From Thiodiazotropha sp050305635 (GTDB lineage Bacteria > Pseudomonadota > Gammaproteobacteria > Chromatiales > Chromatiaceae): a stretch of DNA of 64,000 nucleotides. The notes beneath the pieces were generated by a model, which saw only the letters and a list, made by a program, of their open reading frames with translations, did no database searches and was not told where the DNA came from. Position 1 is the stretch's first letter. Each line of letters opens with the position of its first letter. The translations under genes were made by a program, and so were the position numbers. The stretch lies in assembly GCA_050305635.1 (NCBI GenBank), contig JBNLFS010000050.1, positions 31,508-95,507 on the forward strand, written 5' to 3'. Below, piece by piece: positions 42,040 to 51,567 of the stretch.

Positions 42040-42505
42040 GCCTGTTCCTGAGAGTCTTGGGGTGGATGCCATCCCCGGGTGCGGACTGCGCCATCGTCGT
42101 AGACCGCACCGGCAACCAGCATTGAACCCGTCACATCACCCGGAAATCAGCAGCAACCCGGCGGATATCAGGATGCCTGCCGTGTACGAGGGTACGCAAA
42201 CCCAATGGTCGCATGTACAAGGTCCGTAGTCAGGCTATCGACCCGTCCACACGAACCTTTACAGATTACGTGGGTCAGATCGCGGAAGTGCCTGATATTT
42301 CCCAAACATCGAGCAGAGATGTCGGTTACACTAATGTCATCGTCAAGGGTTTTGACACCTTCAGCAAATTTTACAGCGTCCGTTCCGGCGCACCGGCCGA
42401 TCAGGGATGTCTAATCAAACAAGGACTTTGGCGCCTGAATCGGTCTGAAAAGAGGACTTGGCAGGCTGCACGGGCGACCGGGGAGACTTTAGACTGTTCA
42501 GAGAC
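42040..42505. other. Intergenic region without recognised gene
   Basis: A 466-bp region between the divergent parA-like gene and the L,D-transpeptidase gene. Both promoters should lie here. TTGACA and ACACTAAT-type words occur around 42330-42350, but no spaced -35/-10 pair convinces me. Short ORFs have no ribosome site. Nothing else is seen. Confidence 0.4.
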
Positions 42506-43438
42506 ATGTTACACACGCGTATTCCACTGTTGCTCCTGGTCGTGCTGCTCCCCCTGTGCGCGCGGGCGGTAACCTTCGACCTGCCCCCCGAGGGTGACGA
42601 TCTGGTCGGACAGACCTTCACCGTGACCACTCGTTACGAAGAGACATTCTCGGATATCGCGCGAATCTACGATATCGGCTACCGTCAGATGGTGGCCGCC
42701 AATCCGGACGTGGATCCCTGGTTGCCGGGAGAAGGTTCTCAGGTCGTCATCCCTCAGCAGTACATCCTACCCCCCGGCCCCCGTGAAGGCATCGTGATCA
42801 ACCTCGCGGAGCTACGCCTGTTCTATTTTCCGAAAGATCGTCCGGTGGTCGTCACCTATCCCATCGGCATCGGCCGGGAAGGCTGGAGCACACCGACCGG
42901 AGAGACCCGGGTGATCGGCAAAAAGGCCAATCCGACCTGGAAAGTGCCGGATTCGATTCTCAAGGAGCATGAGGAAGAGGGAGACCCGCTGCCACCGGTC
43001 TTTCCGCCCGGGCCGGACAACCCGCTCGGCAGTCACGCCATCTACCTGGGCATGAACGGCTACCTGCTGCACGGCACCAACAAACCCTACGGGGTCGGCA
43101 TGCGGGTCAGTCACGGCTGCATTCGCCTCTATCCCGAAAATATCGAGCAGTTTTTCAAGGATATCCAGATCGGAGTACCGGTACGGATCATCGACAAACC
43201 CTACAAGGCGGGCTGGCACAATGGGGATCTGTACGTCCAGGTTCACCCTCCCCTGGCTGAGTACGTCGAGGAGAAGGGGCACAACCACACCGAGCTGGTG
43301 GACGCGGTGATCAGTAAACTCATGTCCGACAACCGGCGTCCCGACTGGGAGCAGCTGCGCTACTACGCAGACCAGAAAACCGGCCTGCCCATGCCCCTGT
43401 TCCTGTTGCAGGGTGATGAGATCGCCGATAGGGAATAG
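42506..43438 (+). CDS. LysM and L,D-transpeptidase domain protein (ErfK/YbiS type)
   Basis: A 310-residue exported enzyme. The signal peptide is MLHTRIPLLLLVVLLPLCARA. A LysM-like domain follows (YEETFSDIARIYDIGYRQMVAANPDVDPWLP) and then a YkuD catalytic domain with HGTNKPYGVGMRVSHGCIRLYPEN, whose Cys in SHGCIRL is the nucleophile. Enzymes of this subtype link a lipoprotein lysine to peptidoglycan or form 3-3 cross-links. An Lpp/OprI-like lipoprotein ending in Lys is encoded next to it, convergently, which makes it a likely substrate. ATG at 42506 gives the signal peptide. Confidence 0.93.
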   Translation: MLHTRIPLLLLVVLLPLCARAVTFDLPPEGDDLVGQTFTVTTRYEETFSDIARIYDIGYRQMVAANPDVDPWLPGEGSQVVIPQQYILPPGPREGIVINLAELRLFYFPKDRPVVVTYPIGIGREGWSTPTGETRVIGKKANPTWKVPDSILKEHEEEGDPLPPVFPPGPDNPLGSHAIYLGMNGYLLHGTNKPYGVGMRVSHGCIRLYPENIEQFFKDIQIGVPVRIIDKPYKAGWHNGDLYVQVHPPLAEYVEEKGHNHTELVDAVISKLMSDNRRPDWEQLRYYADQKTGLPMPLFLLQGDEIADRE

Positions 43439-43480
43439 CGGAGCCGGCCAGAGCCTAACCCGCCTCCCGGGAGGCATAAA

Positions 43481-43513
43481 AAAACCCCGGCCACCCTGAG
43501 GCGCCGGGGTTTT
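43481..43513. terminator. Bidirectional terminator
   Basis: AAAACCCCGG at 43481-43490 and its exact complement CCGGGGTTTT at 43504-43513, flanking a 13-base loop, with A and T tracts on each side. It separates the convergent transpeptidase and lipoprotein genes. Confidence 0.88.
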
Positions 43514-43548
43514 CCTTAAGCTGAACGGGCTGGCCCGTTCAAGACATC

Positions 43549-43818
43549 TTACTTGGCCATAGCCTTTTCAGACATCCGTCCGCAACGCTCATTACAAGCT
43601 TCTGCGCTGTCCTTGGCGGAGTTGGCAGCCTTCAGAGCTGCATCGGCAGTACCCTGAGCGGTTGCGGCATCCAGCTGAGCCTCTTTGGCGGCCTTCATGG
43701 CAGCGTCAGCGGCAGCCTGTGCATTGGCAACATCAGCCTCGAGGCTGCTGTTGGTCGCACAACCGGCAAGCATTCCAACACTGAGAATCATAGCGGCAAT
43801 TTTCGTGGTCTTTTTCAT
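43549..43818 (-). CDS. Lpp/OprI-like alanine-zipper outer membrane lipoprotein
   Basis: An 89-residue lipoprotein. The signal ends MLAGC with Cys20 as the lipid site. The mature part is an Ala-rich heptad helix (DVANAQAAADAAMKAAKEAQ), as in OprI of Pseudomonas, which forms a trimeric coiled coil. The end, SAEACNERCGRMSEKAMAK, aligns by eye with the OprI tail and finishes in Lys89, the residue joined to peptidoglycan in Lpp. Unlike OprI as I recall it, there are two extra cysteines, Cys75 and Cys79, one helical turn apart. A strong, probably abundant product. Confidence 0.85.
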   Translation of the reverse strand: MKKTTKIAAMILSVGMLAGCATNSSLEADVANAQAAADAAMKAAKEAQLDAATAQGTADAALKAANSAKDSAEACNERCGRMSEKAMAK

Positions 43819-44052
43819 GATAACTCTCGATCTCTCTACTGATTTTGAAATTGTTTGGCAGACGCTCCGTATCTATCCAGCTGCTCTTCGCCGATACAGA
43901 GTTTCCCAGGAGCGGTTTCGTCTGACCCCAAAGCTTGAGCTAAAAGTTAAACAAATTCAATGCCGCATTACCAACTTTTAGATCTTATTTGCAAAAAATC
44001 CCCACTCTTTACACCAGGATAGGTTCCATATTGCAGCAACCGGCCCGGCCAT

Positions 44053-45741
44053 TCACTCCGTCACGCCGCGCCCGATACCCCGGGGATCGCTCGCAGCCTC
44101 GACACCACCCGTGGTTTTGTTCCACAGAACAGCCTGCATATTTCCGTACTCGTCCGTGAGGGGTTTGAGTTGATGTCCCATGGCCTGCAGCTGCTTGATT
44201 AATTCGTCATCAAAGGCGTTCGGCTCATACTGGACCTGATTCGGCAGATACTGATGATGGAATCTGGGTCGGCTGACCCAGGCTTCGGGACTCTCACCCT
44301 CCGCCATCTCCAGGATACCCAGCAACACCATGGTGATGATCCGGCTGCCCCCCGGCGTACCGAGAATTGCGACCCGCTCCGCATCTTCGACAAAGGTCGG
44401 CGTCATGCTCGAGAGCATGCGTTTGCCCGGGGCGATGGCATTGGCGTCGCCCCCCACCAGCCCATACACATTCGGCGTCCCGGGACGGGCTGAAAAATCG
44501 TCCATCTCATCATTGAGCAACACCCCGGTGCCCGGTGGGACGAACCCGGATCCAAACGGATAGTTGATGCTCAGGGTCGCGGCAACCCGGTTGCCTGCCT
44601 TATCGAGTATCGAAAAGTGGGTAGTATCCTGGCCTTCCGTACCGCTCAGAGGGATCTCCTCATCCAGAGGAGTGGCGCGATTCATGCGGATATCCCGGGC
44701 CAGGCCCGCGGCATACCAGGGGTGAGTAAGGCGCTCCACCGGCACATCGACAAAATCCGCATCACCCAGATACTCGGCGCGGTCCCGGTAGGCGCGACGC
44801 ATCGCCTCGATCAACAGATGGGTCCGCTGAGGTTCGCTACGTGCCGCGTAGTCCTGATCCTGCAGGATATTGAGCATGGTCATCAGGGCCACACCACCGG
44901 ACGAGGGAGGTGCGGCACTGGTGATGCGCAACCCAAGATAGCGGCCGCTGACCGGTTCCCGCTCGACGATCCGATAACCGGCCAGGTCCTCCAGGGTCCA
45001 GATGCCTCCGGCCTCTCGCACCCCATCGACCAGACGCTGCGCCACCTCGCCTCGATAAAACCCATCCACACCCTGATCGGCCAGATGACGCAGGGTAATC
45101 GCCAAATCGGGTTGCCGCACTGGGTAGCCGAGCGCCGGCACTTCGCCCTGGTCCAGGAATTGTCCCCGGGACTGGGCATCGGCCCGCAGCACTTGCAAAC
45201 GCCAGCGGGCCATGCGCTGGTAGTGAGCATCCACCGGAAAACCCTGCTCGGCGATCTCGATCGCGGGCTGCAGGGTTTTCGCCAGGGGTAGCCGACCATA
45301 ACGATCGGCGAGATGCACCAGTGCGGCCGGAAGCCCCGGGATACCCGCCGAGAGCGGCCCATCGATGGAGAGACGGGGCACCACTTCACCCTGGTCATCG
45401 AGAAACAAGTCCCGGTGCGCGGACAAGGGCGCCCGCTCCCGACCATCGAGCATCACCTGCCGCCCGTCTTCGGCACGGTGCAGCAGCCAGAAACCGCCGC
45501 CGCCCAATCCGGAGCTGTAGGGTTCCACCACACCCAGCACAGCGCTGACCGTCACCGCTGCGTCAAAGGCGTTGCCACCGGCGCGCAGGATATCCAGTCC
45601 CGCCTCGGTGGCCATGGGGTGGGCGCTGGCGATGGCGGCCTTTGAGGGACCCTCCGCATAGGCGACGCTGAGGAGCCCGTGTAACCCACACAGGACTAAC
45701 AGCGCGGCCTGAGACAAGCAACACCTACCCGCAGTCGCCAC
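44053..45741 (-). CDS. ggt: Gamma-glutamyltransferase
   Basis: A periplasmic Ntn-hydrolase that removes the glutamyl group of glutathione. The proenzyme of 562 residues has a signal peptide (CCLSQAALLVLCGLHGLLSVAYA) and ASAHPMATEAGLDILRAGGNAFDAA near its start. The autocleavage and nucleophile site is GQDTTHFSI (the first Thr begins the small subunit), and GGSRIITMVLLGIL is also conserved. I prefer a GTG at 45741. The frame stays open to an ATG at 45858, but that stretch covers the terminator of the upstream ferredoxin gene and gives an unlikely 39-residue extension. It follows fdx and coaD, as in Pseudomonas. Confidence 0.9.
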   Translation of the reverse strand: MATAGRCCLSQAALLVLCGLHGLLSVAYAEGPSKAAIASAHPMATEAGLDILRAGGNAFDAAVTVSAVLGVVEPYSSGLGGGGFWLLHRAEDGRQVMLDGRERAPLSAHRDLFLDDQGEVVPRLSIDGPLSAGIPGLPAALVHLADRYGRLPLAKTLQPAIEIAEQGFPVDAHYQRMARWRLQVLRADAQSRGQFLDQGEVPALGYPVRQPDLAITLRHLADQGVDGFYRGEVAQRLVDGVREAGGIWTLEDLAGYRIVEREPVSGRYLGLRITSAAPPSSGGVALMTMLNILQDQDYAARSEPQRTHLLIEAMRRAYRDRAEYLGDADFVDVPVERLTHPWYAAGLARDIRMNRATPLDEEIPLSGTEGQDTTHFSILDKAGNRVAATLSINYPFGSGFVPPGTGVLLNDEMDDFSARPGTPNVYGLVGGDANAIAPGKRMLSSMTPTFVEDAERVAILGTPGGSRIITMVLLGILEMAEGESPEAWVSRPRFHHQYLPNQVQYEPNAFDDELIKQLQAMGHQLKPLTDEYGNMQAVLWNKTTGGVEAASDPRGIGRGVTE

Positions 45742-45810
45742 TTTCCGTCGGGTTTGACGCCACAAGGCTGGGCCGGTCAACACGGCGCGATCGCGGCGCC
45801 AGAAACGAAT

Positions 45811-45831
45811 AAGGCTCCACAAGGGAGCCTT
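45811..45831 (-). terminator. Terminator after the ferredoxin gene
   Basis: Eight-base stem AAGGCTCC / GGAGCCTT with a five-base loop, then TTATT on the minus strand. A smaller CTCGT/ACGAG hairpin lies just before it at 45838-45851. Confidence 0.7.
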
Positions 45832-45858
45832 CTTATGTCTCGTCTCAACGAGGGGCAT

Positions 45859-46113
45859 CTATTCCGAATCACCGGTGATTTTCAGGTATTTCGCATAGAG
45901 CTCTTCGTAACTCTCTTCGTGTGCCGGATCCTTGGGAATACAGTCTACCGGGCATACCTCAACACATTGTGACGTTTCATAGTGACCGACGCATTCCGTG
46001 CACAGATCAGGGTCGATCTCGTAAATTTCATCACCCTGACTGATAGCCCCATTAGGACACTCGGGTTCACAGACATCACAGTTGATGCATTCATCGGTGA
46101 TCAATAATGCCAT
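45859..46113 (-). CDS. YfhL family 4Fe-4S dicluster ferredoxin
   Basis: An 84-residue electron carrier with two [4Fe-4S] sites: CINCDVCEPECPNGAI and a second CTECVGHYETSQCVEVCPVDCI. The second motif has the family insertion between the cysteines. The C-terminal helix (EESYEELYAKYLKITGD) is typical of the proteobacterial YfhL/Fdx1 type. It is essential in some Pseudomonas, with an undefined partner. Upstream on the same strand is coaD, 71 bases away. Confidence 0.96.
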   Translation of the reverse strand: MALLITDECINCDVCEPECPNGAISQGDEIYEIDPDLCTECVGHYETSQCVEVCPVDCIPKDPAHEESYEELYAKYLKITGDSE

Positions 46114-46184
46114 ACGGTTTTCTCCTACTCATTTGGACGTTTGCGCCATAGTCACCTTGTTTTTAATGGCGCTGAAATTGTAGG

Positions 46185-46661
46185 CTAGCTGAAGCGTCGA
46201 CTCAATGCGTCCTGCACCGCCGGATGCACGAACTCCGTGACATCCCCACCCAGTGCAGCAATTTCCCGGACCAATCCTGAGGAAATGAAAGCAAACTGCT
46301 CAGCGGGTGTGAGAAACAAAGTTTCGATGGTGGGCGCAAGACGCCGGTTCATGCCCGCCAATTGAAATTCGTACTCAAAATCGGATACCGCACGCAGACC
46401 GCGCAGGATCACATTCGCCCCCCGCTGCTGCACGAATTCAACCAGCAGATTGCTGAATGAACAGATCTCCACATTCTCGATACCGTCGAGCACCGTGTGC
46501 GCAAGCGTCATTCTCTGATCGAGATCAAAGACGGGATTCTTGCCCGGATTCTTCGCCACCGCGAGGATCACGCGATCGAACAATTGGGCAGCCCGTCTGA
46601 CCAGATCACTGTGTCCGTTGGTGATCGGATCGAAGGTACCAGGATAGACAGCAACAATCAT
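46185..46661 (-). CDS. coaD: Pantetheine-phosphate adenylyltransferase
   Basis: A 158-residue enzyme that transfers AMP from ATP to 4'-phosphopantetheine, the penultimate step of CoA synthesis. The nucleotide motif is PGTFDPITNGHSDLV with T/HxGH-type residues, followed by KNPGKNPVFDLDQRM, the ILRGLRAVSDFEYEFQLAGMNR substrate loop and the FISSGLVREIAALGGDV motif (the ISSxxVR signature). It is in the conserved rsmD-coaD-fdx order. Confidence 0.97.
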   Translation of the reverse strand: MIVAVYPGTFDPITNGHSDLVRRAAQLFDRVILAVAKNPGKNPVFDLDQRMTLAHTVLDGIENVEICSFSNLLVEFVQQRGANVILRGLRAVSDFEYEFQLAGMNRRLAPTIETLFLTPAEQFAFISSGLVREIAALGGDVTEFVHPAVQDALSRRFS

Positions 46662-46723
46662 AAGCCTGAAATAGATAACGAAAACATAATAATATCAGAG
46701 CCAGACGCCCGGAATGACAATTG

Positions 46724-47293
46724 TCACCCGGGCTGATTTGCCAACGCCAGTCCGTAGCTGACCTGACCCGCCTGTTTATCTTTCAACAACTCCCAACCTT
46801 CGGGAAGTCCCGGCATACCCCGAGACGCCGGGTCCTCGAGGTAGACGTGGGCATGGTGCTTCAACCAGCCCTGACTCAACTTGCGGCAAACGGGTTCCAG
46901 CAGGTTGGCGGAAAACGGCGGATCCAGAAATACGATATCGAAGGTAGAGGGTTCCTGCTCCAGCCATTGCAGGGCATCCGCACGAATGATCCTCACCTGA
47001 TCCAAGCCGAGAGTTTGCCGGTTCTCCTCCAGTTGCCTGACCACCACGGAGGCTCGATCAATCATCACCACTTCACCGGCACCCCGGGAGGCCGCCTCGA
47101 TTCCCAGTGCGCCGCTGCCTGAAAACAGGTCCAGGCAGCGGGCTCCGGGCAATACCGGTTGCAACCAGTTGAAAAGGGTTTCCCGGATCCGGTCACCGGT
47201 GGGGCGCAGCCCCGGAACATCGGGTATCGGAAGCCGCCGCCCCCGGTGTTCACCACCGATGATACGAATCTGGGAAGCGGAGTGGATCATCAA
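46724..47293 (-). CDS. rsmD: 16S rRNA (guanine-966-N2)-methyltransferase RsmD
   Basis: A 189-residue SAM-dependent enzyme that modifies G966 of 16S rRNA in the assembled small subunit. GGEHRGRRLPIPDVPGLRPTGDRIRETLFNWL is the RNA-binding start; LDLFSGSGALGIEAASRGA binds SAM; FLDPPF is the catalytic (D/N)PPF motif. It lies upstream of coaD on the same strand and downstream of two M16 peptidase genes. Confidence 0.96.
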   Translation of the reverse strand: MMIHSASQIRIIGGEHRGRRLPIPDVPGLRPTGDRIRETLFNWLQPVLPGARCLDLFSGSGALGIEAASRGAGEVVMIDRASVVVRQLEENRQTLGLDQVRIIRADALQWLEQEPSTFDIVFLDPPFSANLLEPVCRKLSQGWLKHHAHVYLEDPASRGMPGLPEGWELLKDKQAGQVSYGLALANQPG

Positions 47294-47482
47294 ATCGCCG
47301 TCTGTGAACAGATCTATAAATTACCATCAGATGGGTGCAAAACCGATCTCTCTCCGCTGAAAACCCCAGACCACATAGAAGCATGTGCAATATGTGGCGA
47401 AGTTTGTCGCGGGTTGACACCCTCTGAATGGGCTTTCAAGTTCTTGTTTGTCTTATTGGGTTGAATGTAGCAATACTCTCGG

Positions 47483-48835
47483 TTACTTGCCAGCTAGGTT
47501 TTCATCAACCCGGGCGACCGCGTCCGCGATTTGTCCGACCTGGACGAACACCATGCGTTCAGGATCGAGGCGCCGACGAAAGGCATCGCGAATCTGCTCC
47601 CGGGTCACCGCCCGCACCCGCTCGACGAAGGTATCCAGGTAATCGAGGGGGAGATCGTAGAAACCGATCACCGCCAGATACGCGACGATGTCACTGTTGG
47701 AGGCGATACGCATGGGGAAGCCCCCGGTGATGTTCTGCTTGGCCGCGGTCAGTTCCTCTTCATCCGGCCCGGCCTCGATATACCGTTCCAGAGTCTCCTT
47801 GACCACCTGCAGCGCCTGTTTGGCCTGGTCGTTCTTGGTCTGCAGGCCCAGTTGAAAGATCCCATTCTCACGCATCGGCAGGAAATAGCTGTAGACGCTG
47901 TAACTCAGGCCGCGTTTTTCCCGAACCTCTTCACTAAGGATCGAAACCAGCCCGCTGCCGCCGAGGATATGATTACCCACATAGAGGGGGAAATAGTCGG
48001 GATCCCCCCGTTTCATACCCGGTTGGCCTATATAGAGGTGTGACTGGGTCGAGGGGAAGGCGATCTGGCGTTCCACCGGCTTATCCAGTGATGCCACCTC
48101 CGGAAGAGGGGGTGGCGCCTCGCCCTCGGGCAGTTCCCGGGTGACCTGATCCGCGATCGCCTCGGCCTGCTTGCGGGTCACGTCACCGACGATCGCCACC
48201 ACGGCGTTTTTCGCCACATACAGTCGTTTGTGGGTTGCCTGGATATCCTCCCGGGTGATCGCCTCGACAGAGGCTCTAGTACCGGATGGATCGCTGGCGT
48301 AGGGATGGTTGCCGAACACCAGTTGGTAGAGTTCCTTCTTGCCCACACTGCCCGGGGACTGTTCATCCTCGGTCAGGCTCGCCAGCATCGCCTGACGCTC
48401 CCGGGACAGATCCTCCGGATCAAATCGCGGCCGGGCGACCACCGCACTCAGGGTTTCCAGGGCGGTATTCTGGGCCTCGGGTTCGGTCAGAGTTCGCACG
48501 GCCACCCAGGCCATGTCACGCAGAGATCCGACTTCGAGTTGCGCACCCACACCCTCAAGACGCTCGGCAACCTGGTAGGCGTTCCAGTCACCCGCCCCCT
48601 GCTCCAACAGGGTATTGGTGAATGAAGTCAACCCCGGCTTGTCGCCATCACGGGCACTGCCCGCATCGAACACCAGGCGCACATCCAGCATGGGTATCTC
48701 GGGCGCCCGGACGTACAGTACCCGGGCCCCGTTACTGGTCTCCCAGCGCTCTATTTCAGGTGTGGCATGAACCCCACTGACCATCACAATACCCAAGATC
48801 AGCAAACATCCTTTGAACAGCCCTTTAGCGAACAT
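47483..48835 (-). CDS. M16 family peptidase-like protein, zinc site missing
   Basis: A 450-residue exported protein (signal KGCLLILGIVMVSGVHA) of the M16 fold. At the position of the HxxEH zinc motif it has FTNTLLEQG instead, so it cannot bind zinc. The later R/Y substrate motif, REKRGLSYSVYSYF, is kept. This is the usual partner type in two-gene M16 pairs, where the subunit without zinc helps to bind substrate. It overlaps the active-subunit gene by 11 bases. Confidence 0.92.
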   Translation of the reverse strand: MFAKGLFKGCLLILGIVMVSGVHATPEIERWETSNGARVLYVRAPEIPMLDVRLVFDAGSARDGDKPGLTSFTNTLLEQGAGDWNAYQVAERLEGVGAQLEVGSLRDMAWVAVRTLTEPEAQNTALETLSAVVARPRFDPEDLSRERQAMLASLTEDEQSPGSVGKKELYQLVFGNHPYASDPSGTRASVEAITREDIQATHKRLYVAKNAVVAIVGDVTRKQAEAIADQVTRELPEGEAPPPLPEVASLDKPVERQIAFPSTQSHLYIGQPGMKRGDPDYFPLYVGNHILGGSGLVSILSEEVREKRGLSYSVYSYFLPMRENGIFQLGLQTKNDQAKQALQVVKETLERYIEAGPDEEELTAAKQNITGGFPMRIASNSDIVAYLAVIGFYDLPLDYLDTFVERVRAVTREQIRDAFRRRLDPERMVFVQVGQIADAVARVDENLAGK

Positions 48836-50186
48836 GGCGACCTCCCGCGTCAGCCTGCGAGGCGACTTTTCCGTCCATCGGCAAAGGCTCCAGCACGGTG
48901 ACCGTCAGGTTGTCCTCCACCAGGTATTTTCGGGCCACATCGCGGATCTGTTCCGCGGTCACCGCCTTGAGGTGATCCACGTAATCATCCGCCAGGCGCC
49001 AATCAAGTCCCACAGTCTCCAGGCGTCCAATGAGCATCGCCTGGTAGAACACCGAATCCCGTTGGAACACCTTCGCGGCGACGATCTGATTGCGCACCCG
49101 CTGCAGTTCCTCCGGACTCACCAGCTCGGTCTTGAAACGCTCGAGTTGTTCGCGGATCGCCGCTTCGACCTGCGCGACACTCACCCCGGGACGGGGCACC
49201 GCATCGAACACCAGCATCCCGGGCAGACGGGAGAAGGCGTCGTAACTGGTATCCACGGACACCGCCAGCTCCTGTCCCCGGATCAGTTCACTGGCCAGCC
49301 GGGCGCTGGAACCCCCATCCAGGATGTAGGTGAGCATCTCCAGCGCGTAGGGTTCCCATTCGGGGTCCGCTGTGGTCAGCGCCGGGGCTTTGTACCCCAT
49401 CACCATGTAGGGCTGGCTTGCCGGGGTCTTGAGGGTGAATCGCTTGACGCCATGCTGTACCGGCTCGGTTGTGGGATTGTTGCTGGCGATGGGCTCGGCC
49501 TTGAGGGCGCCGAAATGGCGTTCCGCCATGGCGATGACCTGTTGCGGGTCCACATCACCGACCACCACCAGGGTGGCGTTGTTCGGTGCATACCATTTGC
49601 GATACCAGATCCGCAGGTCATCCGCCCGCAGGTTCTCGAGGTCCGCCATCCAGCCGATGATCGGGTGGCGATAGGGAGAGGTCTGATAGGCTCCGCTCTG
49701 AAACAGCTCGTAGGTCAGGGACTGGGGCTTGTCCTCGGTGCGCATGCGACGCTCCTCCATCACCACCGCCACCTCCTTGATGAACTCATCCTCAAGCAAT
49801 CTCAGGTTGCGCATGCGGTCTGATTCGAGTTCGAAAGCCACATCCAGCCGGTCGCTGGCCAGGGTCTGATAATAGGCGGTGTAGTCCGTACCGGTGAAGG
49901 CGTTTTCCTCTCCCCCGTTGGCCGCGATGATGCGGGAGAACTCCCCCGGAGCGTGGTTGTCGGTGCCCTTGAACATCATATGTTCCAGCACATGGGAAAT
50001 GCCTGTGATGCCGCCGTGCTCGTAGCTGGAACCGACCTTGTACCAGACCTGAGAGACTGCGATCGGGGCCCGCTTATCCTGTTTAACGATCACCTTCATA
50101 CCATTGTCCAGCCGGTGCTCCACGACACTCGCCTGAACCGGGTACATAACCCAGACCAAAACCAGACCGATCAACAAATTTCGCAT
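48825..50186 (-). CDS. M16 family zinc peptidase, catalytic subunit
   Basis: A 453-residue exported metallopeptidase. The signal is MRNLLIGLVLVWVMYPVQA. The inverted zinc motif HVLEHMMFKG (HxxEH) is intact, with a downstream Glu in the EFIKEVAVVMEERRMR helix. It should act with the zinc-less partner on periplasmic peptides. The start at 50186 has AGGA eight bases upstream and begins right at the signal peptide; 25 upstream codons are excluded. Two M16 genes between rsmD and ftsY are a conserved feature of Pseudomonas-like genomes. Confidence 0.93.
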   Translation of the reverse strand: MRNLLIGLVLVWVMYPVQASVVEHRLDNGMKVIVKQDKRAPIAVSQVWYKVGSSYEHGGITGISHVLEHMMFKGTDNHAPGEFSRIIAANGGEENAFTGTDYTAYYQTLASDRLDVAFELESDRMRNLRLLEDEFIKEVAVVMEERRMRTEDKPQSLTYELFQSGAYQTSPYRHPIIGWMADLENLRADDLRIWYRKWYAPNNATLVVVGDVDPQQVIAMAERHFGALKAEPIASNNPTTEPVQHGVKRFTLKTPASQPYMVMGYKAPALTTADPEWEPYALEMLTYILDGGSSARLASELIRGQELAVSVDTSYDAFSRLPGMLVFDAVPRPGVSVAQVEAAIREQLERFKTELVSPEELQRVRNQIVAAKVFQRDSVFYQAMLIGRLETVGLDWRLADDYVDHLKAVTAEQIRDVARKYLVEDNLTVTVLEPLPMDGKVASQADAGGRHVR

Positions 50187-50553
50187 TGAGTCATTCCTGT
50201 CTTCCGACATAACCTTCATCCACTGACCTTTAAAACCGGGTTGGAGTTCGATCCGATTCACCCGGAGGTTATCAGGAAAGTGGCAAAACCCGCGCTGTCA
50301 TCACTCACCCACCCTTCCACAGGCCAGCCAAGCTGAAAAGGTTGGCCACTTTATCATTTTGCCGCCGGACCTGTAGAATGTCCCCCCAACAACCCGCTGG
50401 ACTTTACCCAGTTGTTCCGGTTTACGCAGCCTGCGCTGCAGGCCGCACCCAGTGACCGGGCAGGCTAGCGTGATTGTCGAGGTATGATCAAGTACAACCG
50501 GGGGCCAGACGAAAACGCCGCGTTCCCGACCCTATTCAGTGGTGATCCACAGC

Positions 50554-51567
50554 ATGTTCGGATTCGGAAAACGCAACAAGGCAACCGCCCCCCAGCCTGA
50601 CCAGACAACCCCGGCGAGTGAAGAAAAGCGCGGTTTTTTTTCCCGCCTTCAGGAGCGTCTGTCACGTACCCGTCACAATCTGACCGACGGCCTGGCCAAT
50701 CTGATGATGGGCCGCAAGACCATCGACGCGGATCTGCTGGAGGAACTCGAGACCCTGTTGCTGACCGCGGACGTGGGGGTCGAAGCCACGAACCGGATCA
50801 TTCAGGATCTCACCAACCGGGTCAATCGCAAGGAACTGAACGATCCGGACACTCTGACCCGCATCCTCAAACAGCACCTGCTGGAAATCCTCGAGACCTG
50901 CAACACACCGCTCAAGGAGCGCACCCCGGGTAAGCCCCTGGTGATCACCATGGTGGGCATCAACGGCGCGGGCAAAACCACCACCATCGGTAAAATGGCG
51001 CGCAAGTTCCAGCTGGACGGGGAGAGCGTGATGCTTGCGGCGGGGGACACCTTTCGCGCCGCCGCGGTGGAGCAGCTGCAGACCTGGGGCGAACGCAACC
51101 GCATTCCGGTGATCGCTCAGCACACCGGCGCCGATGCCGCCTCGGTGGTCTTTGATGCCCTGCAGGCCGCCACCTCGCGCGGGGTGGATGTCCTCATCGC
51201 CGACACTGCGGGACGCCTGCATACCAAGACTAACCTGATGGACGAACTGGCGAAAATCACCCGGGTGATGAAAAAGATCGACCCCGATGCGCCCCACGAA
51301 GTGCTGCTGGTGGTCGATGCGGGCACCGGGCAGAACGCGGTCAACCAGGCCGAGCAGTTTCACCAGGCGGTCGGCCTGACCGGGCTGGTGATCACCAAAC
51401 TGGACGGCACCGCCAAGGGCGGTGTGGTGTTCGCCATCGCGGACAAGGTCAAGGTACCGATCCGCTTCATCGGCGTGGGCGAGGCGATCGAGGATCTGCG
51501 CGAGTTCGACCCCGGGGAATTCGTGGATGCCCTGTTCACTCACGACTCATCAGGCCAGAACAGTTGA
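50554..51567 (+). CDS. ftsY: Signal recognition particle receptor FtsY
   Basis: A 337-residue SRP-family GTPase that docks ribosome-SRP complexes at the membrane. An N-terminal acidic/basic A region is short here (about 30 residues). The NG domain begins with GFFSRLQERLSRTRHNLTDGLANL. GTPase motifs are GINGAGKTTTIGKMA, AGDTFRAAAVEQL, DTAGRLHTK and TKLDGTAKGG. The ATG at 50554 is preferred to a GTG at 50539. It heads the ftsY-ftsE-ftsX set, overlapping ftsE by four bases. Confidence 0.96.
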   Translation: MFGFGKRNKATAPQPDQTTPASEEKRGFFSRLQERLSRTRHNLTDGLANLMMGRKTIDADLLEELETLLLTADVGVEATNRIIQDLTNRVNRKELNDPDTLTRILKQHLLEILETCNTPLKERTPGKPLVITMVGINGAGKTTTIGKMARKFQLDGESVMLAAGDTFRAAAVEQLQTWGERNRIPVIAQHTGADAASVVFDALQAATSRGVDVLIADTAGRLHTKTNLMDELAKITRVMKKIDPDAPHEVLLVVDAGTGQNAVNQAEQFHQAVGLTGLVITKLDGTAKGGVVFAIADKVKVPIRFIGVGEAIEDLREFDPGEFVDALFTHDSSGQNS

